Both the position numbers and the translations under genes were made by a program. Positions 6,467 through 7,283 of a stretch of 7,283 nt of DNA are shown piece by piece. Source of the DNA: Actinomycetota bacterium (GTDB lineage Bacteria; Actinomycetota; Actinomycetes; Actinomycetales; Microbacteriaceae); NCBI GenBank assembly GCA_009703465.1, contig WLGC01000040.1, positions 1 through 7,283 of the forward strand, written 5' to 3'. How positions within the stretch are numbered: the stretch's first letter is position 1; each line of letters begins with the position of its first letter. Under the pieces are notes generated by a model. It saw nothing but the letters and a program-made list of their open reading frames with translations. It did no database searches and had not been told where the DNA came from.

Positions 6467-7161
6467 AGACCCTGGTAATCATGCCGACCTACAACGAGGC
6501 AGAGAGTTTGAGTTTTTCAATTAGCTCAGTTCGAGAACTAGAACTTGATCTTGACGTCCTAATAGTTGACGATAATAGCCCAGATGGAACTGGCCAATTG
6601 GCTGATGAACTTTCAAACTCAAAAACTTTCGTGCTGCACCGCAAAAGCAAAGATGGTCTCGGTGCTGCCTACCTTGCTGGATTTGATTGGGCCATAGCTA
6701 GAGGCTACGAGGTTGTTGTTGAAATGGACGCTGACGGAAGCCATCAAGCCAAGGATCTTGTAAAAATACTTGAACAGATGAAAAATGCAGATTTAGTTCT
6801 TGGCTCGCGCTGGGTTCCTGGGGGAGCGGTTTTACATTGGCCTTGGTATCGAAAATTGATTTCAAGGGTTGGAAACATCTACGCAAAACAAATGCTGGGA
6901 ACAAAAATCAATGACATGACCTCGGGTTTTCGAGCATTCAGAGTTGATTTCCTAAAGAATCTTAGGCTCGAGGGAGTGACTGCTAGAGGCTATGGCTTTC
7001 AGGTAGAAATGGCGCTTAGAACATTTAGAGCCGGTGGAAAAATCACTGAGGTACCTATAGTTTTTATTGAACGAAATTTTGGTAAGTCAAAAATGACAAC
7101 AGCCATAGTGCTCGAGGCGCTATGGCTGGTGACAAAATGGTCTTTTTATAAGTCAGCCTGA
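6463..7161 (+). CDS. ppm1: Polyprenol monophosphomannose synthase (family 2 glycosyltransferase)
   Basis: Transfers mannose from GDP-mannose to polyprenyl phosphate. The product is the lipid-linked mannose donor for lipoglycans and protein mannosylation. The 232-residue protein is a single GT-A domain of the dolichol-phosphate mannose synthase type without C-terminal membrane helices. Motifs: MPTYNEAESL at the N-terminus, VDDNSPDGT with D36 and D37, the metal-binding DAD (D89-A90-D91) in MDADGSH, LGSRWVPGG, DMTSGFRAFR and GYGFQVEM. The start is TTG at 6463 within a TTGA overlap with the lnt stop. The next ATG (6481) would remove the first beta strand (KTLVI) and is therefore unlikely. The overlap suggests the level is tied to Lnt by translational coupling. 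The 3' end overlaps the convergent rbpA gene by 16 bases and contains a strong hairpin. The donor and acceptor are inferred from family and context, so other polyprenyl-phosphate sugar transferases remain possible. Confidence 0.88.
   Translation: MKTLVIMPTYNEAESLSFSISSVRELELDLDVLIVDDNSPDGTGQLADELSNSKTFVLHRKSKDGLGAAYLAGFDWAIARGYEVVVEMDADGSHQAKDLVKILEQMKNADLVLGSRWVPGGAVLHWPWYRKLISRVGNIYAKQMLGTKINDMTSGFRAFRVDFLKNLRLEGVTARGYGFQVEMALRTFRAGGKITEVPIVFIERNFGKSKMTTAIVLEALWLVTKWSFYKSA
7100..7128. terminator. Hairpin in the 3' end of ppm1, possible terminator for the convergent pair
   Basis: The arms 7100-7111 and 7117-7128 pair over 12 positions, with one G-U wobble and a five-base loop (TCGAG, 7112-7116). 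The core is AGCCATAG against CTATGGCT. On the - strand (rbpA direction) the hairpin is followed after six bases by a run of five T (complement of 7089-7093). On the + strand a T-rich run (7141-7147) lies 12 bases beyond. It lies within coding sequence of ppm1 and just beyond the rbpA stop. This suits termination of rbpA better than of the + strand operon, and it may act weakly in both directions. Confidence 0.45.
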
Positions 7162-7283
7162 CCACCAGCGCGTCTTGCTCGAATGTAGCTCAGGCGCTCC
7201 TGAAGGATTTCTTCTAGTTCTTCGCGACTTCTTCTCTCAAGCAGCATCTCCCAGTGTGATCTAGGGGTCTTGTCTTCTAGGGC
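7146..7283 (-). CDS. rbpA: RbpA, RNA polymerase- and sigma-binding protein (C-terminal part)
   Basis: RbpA binds RNA polymerase and the housekeeping sigma factor and stabilises the open promoter complex in actinobacteria. Only the last 45 residues are present; the 5' part lies beyond the right edge. The translated - strand reads KTPRSHWEMLLERRSREEL followed by EEILQERLSYIRARR. This is the sigma-interaction domain with its hallmark HW-ML-ERR pattern and leucine-rich final helix. The usual end after the Arg pair is extended here by AGGQADL before TAA (7148-7146). The gene is convergent to ppm1 and their ends overlap by 16 bases. The same neighbours, in the same convergent orientation, occur in M. 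tuberculosis (Rv2050 and Rv2051c). Confidence 0.92.
   Translation of the reverse strand, partial: ALEDKTPRSHWEMLLERRSREELEEILQERLSYIRARRAGGQADL

Noticed and set aside
1..7283. Genome-wide reassignment of TAG/TAA as sense codons
   Set aside because: pafC and tatA end in TAG, and helY and rbpA end in TAA, at or close to family-appropriate lengths. No other gene has internal stops.

Overview
The window looks like a compact actinobacterial chromosome segment. Low-GC freshwater Microbacteriaceae (Rhodoluna/Aquiluna-like) fit best, but that placement is an inference from gene order, protein family features, a GC content judged by eye in the high 40s, and extremely tight gene packing. From established knowledge of Mycobacterium tuberculosis, pafB-pafC-tatA-tatC-helY is a conserved cluster, and ppm1 lies convergent to rbpA. 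Here these two blocks are joined by lnt.

Layout, left to right on the + strand. Bases 2-127 read as the C-terminal end of PafB in one frame, but that frame carries four stop codons. Then come pafC (120-1133), an unrecognised one-pass membrane protein with a very basic tail (1137-1469), tatA (1469-1642, only 57 codons), tatC (1663-2475), helY (2468-4915), lnt (4919-6466) and a polyprenol-phosphate mannosyltransferase, ppm1 (TTG start, 6463-7161). On the - strand the 3' end of rbpA (7283 to 7146) runs into ppm1, with a 16-bp tail-to-tail overlap. The + strand genes overlap or lie within about 20 bases of each other, so one long transcript with translational coupling is likely. No intergenic stretch exceeds 20 bases, and I see no tRNA, rRNA, CRISPR array, insertion sequence or phage gene.

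Functionally the window groups a DNA-damage response regulator pair (PafB/PafC), twin-arginine protein export (TatA, TatC), a Ski2-like RNA helicase (HelY), the lipoprotein N-acylation and polyprenol-mannose pair (Lnt, Ppm1), and an RNA polymerase/sigma-binding factor (RbpA). These are ordinary housekeeping genes of the phylum. I do not see a new defence or biosynthetic system.

The points most worth a second look are: (1) the pafB tail, where a conserved-looking reading frame is broken only by TAG, TAG, TAG and TAA; (2) the unknown membrane protein, which sits in the same frame as pafC behind a single TAG and one codon; (3) a strong hairpin inside the 3' end of ppm1 at the convergent junction; and (4) a TatC whose usually conserved glutamate in transmembrane helix 4 reads as valine.
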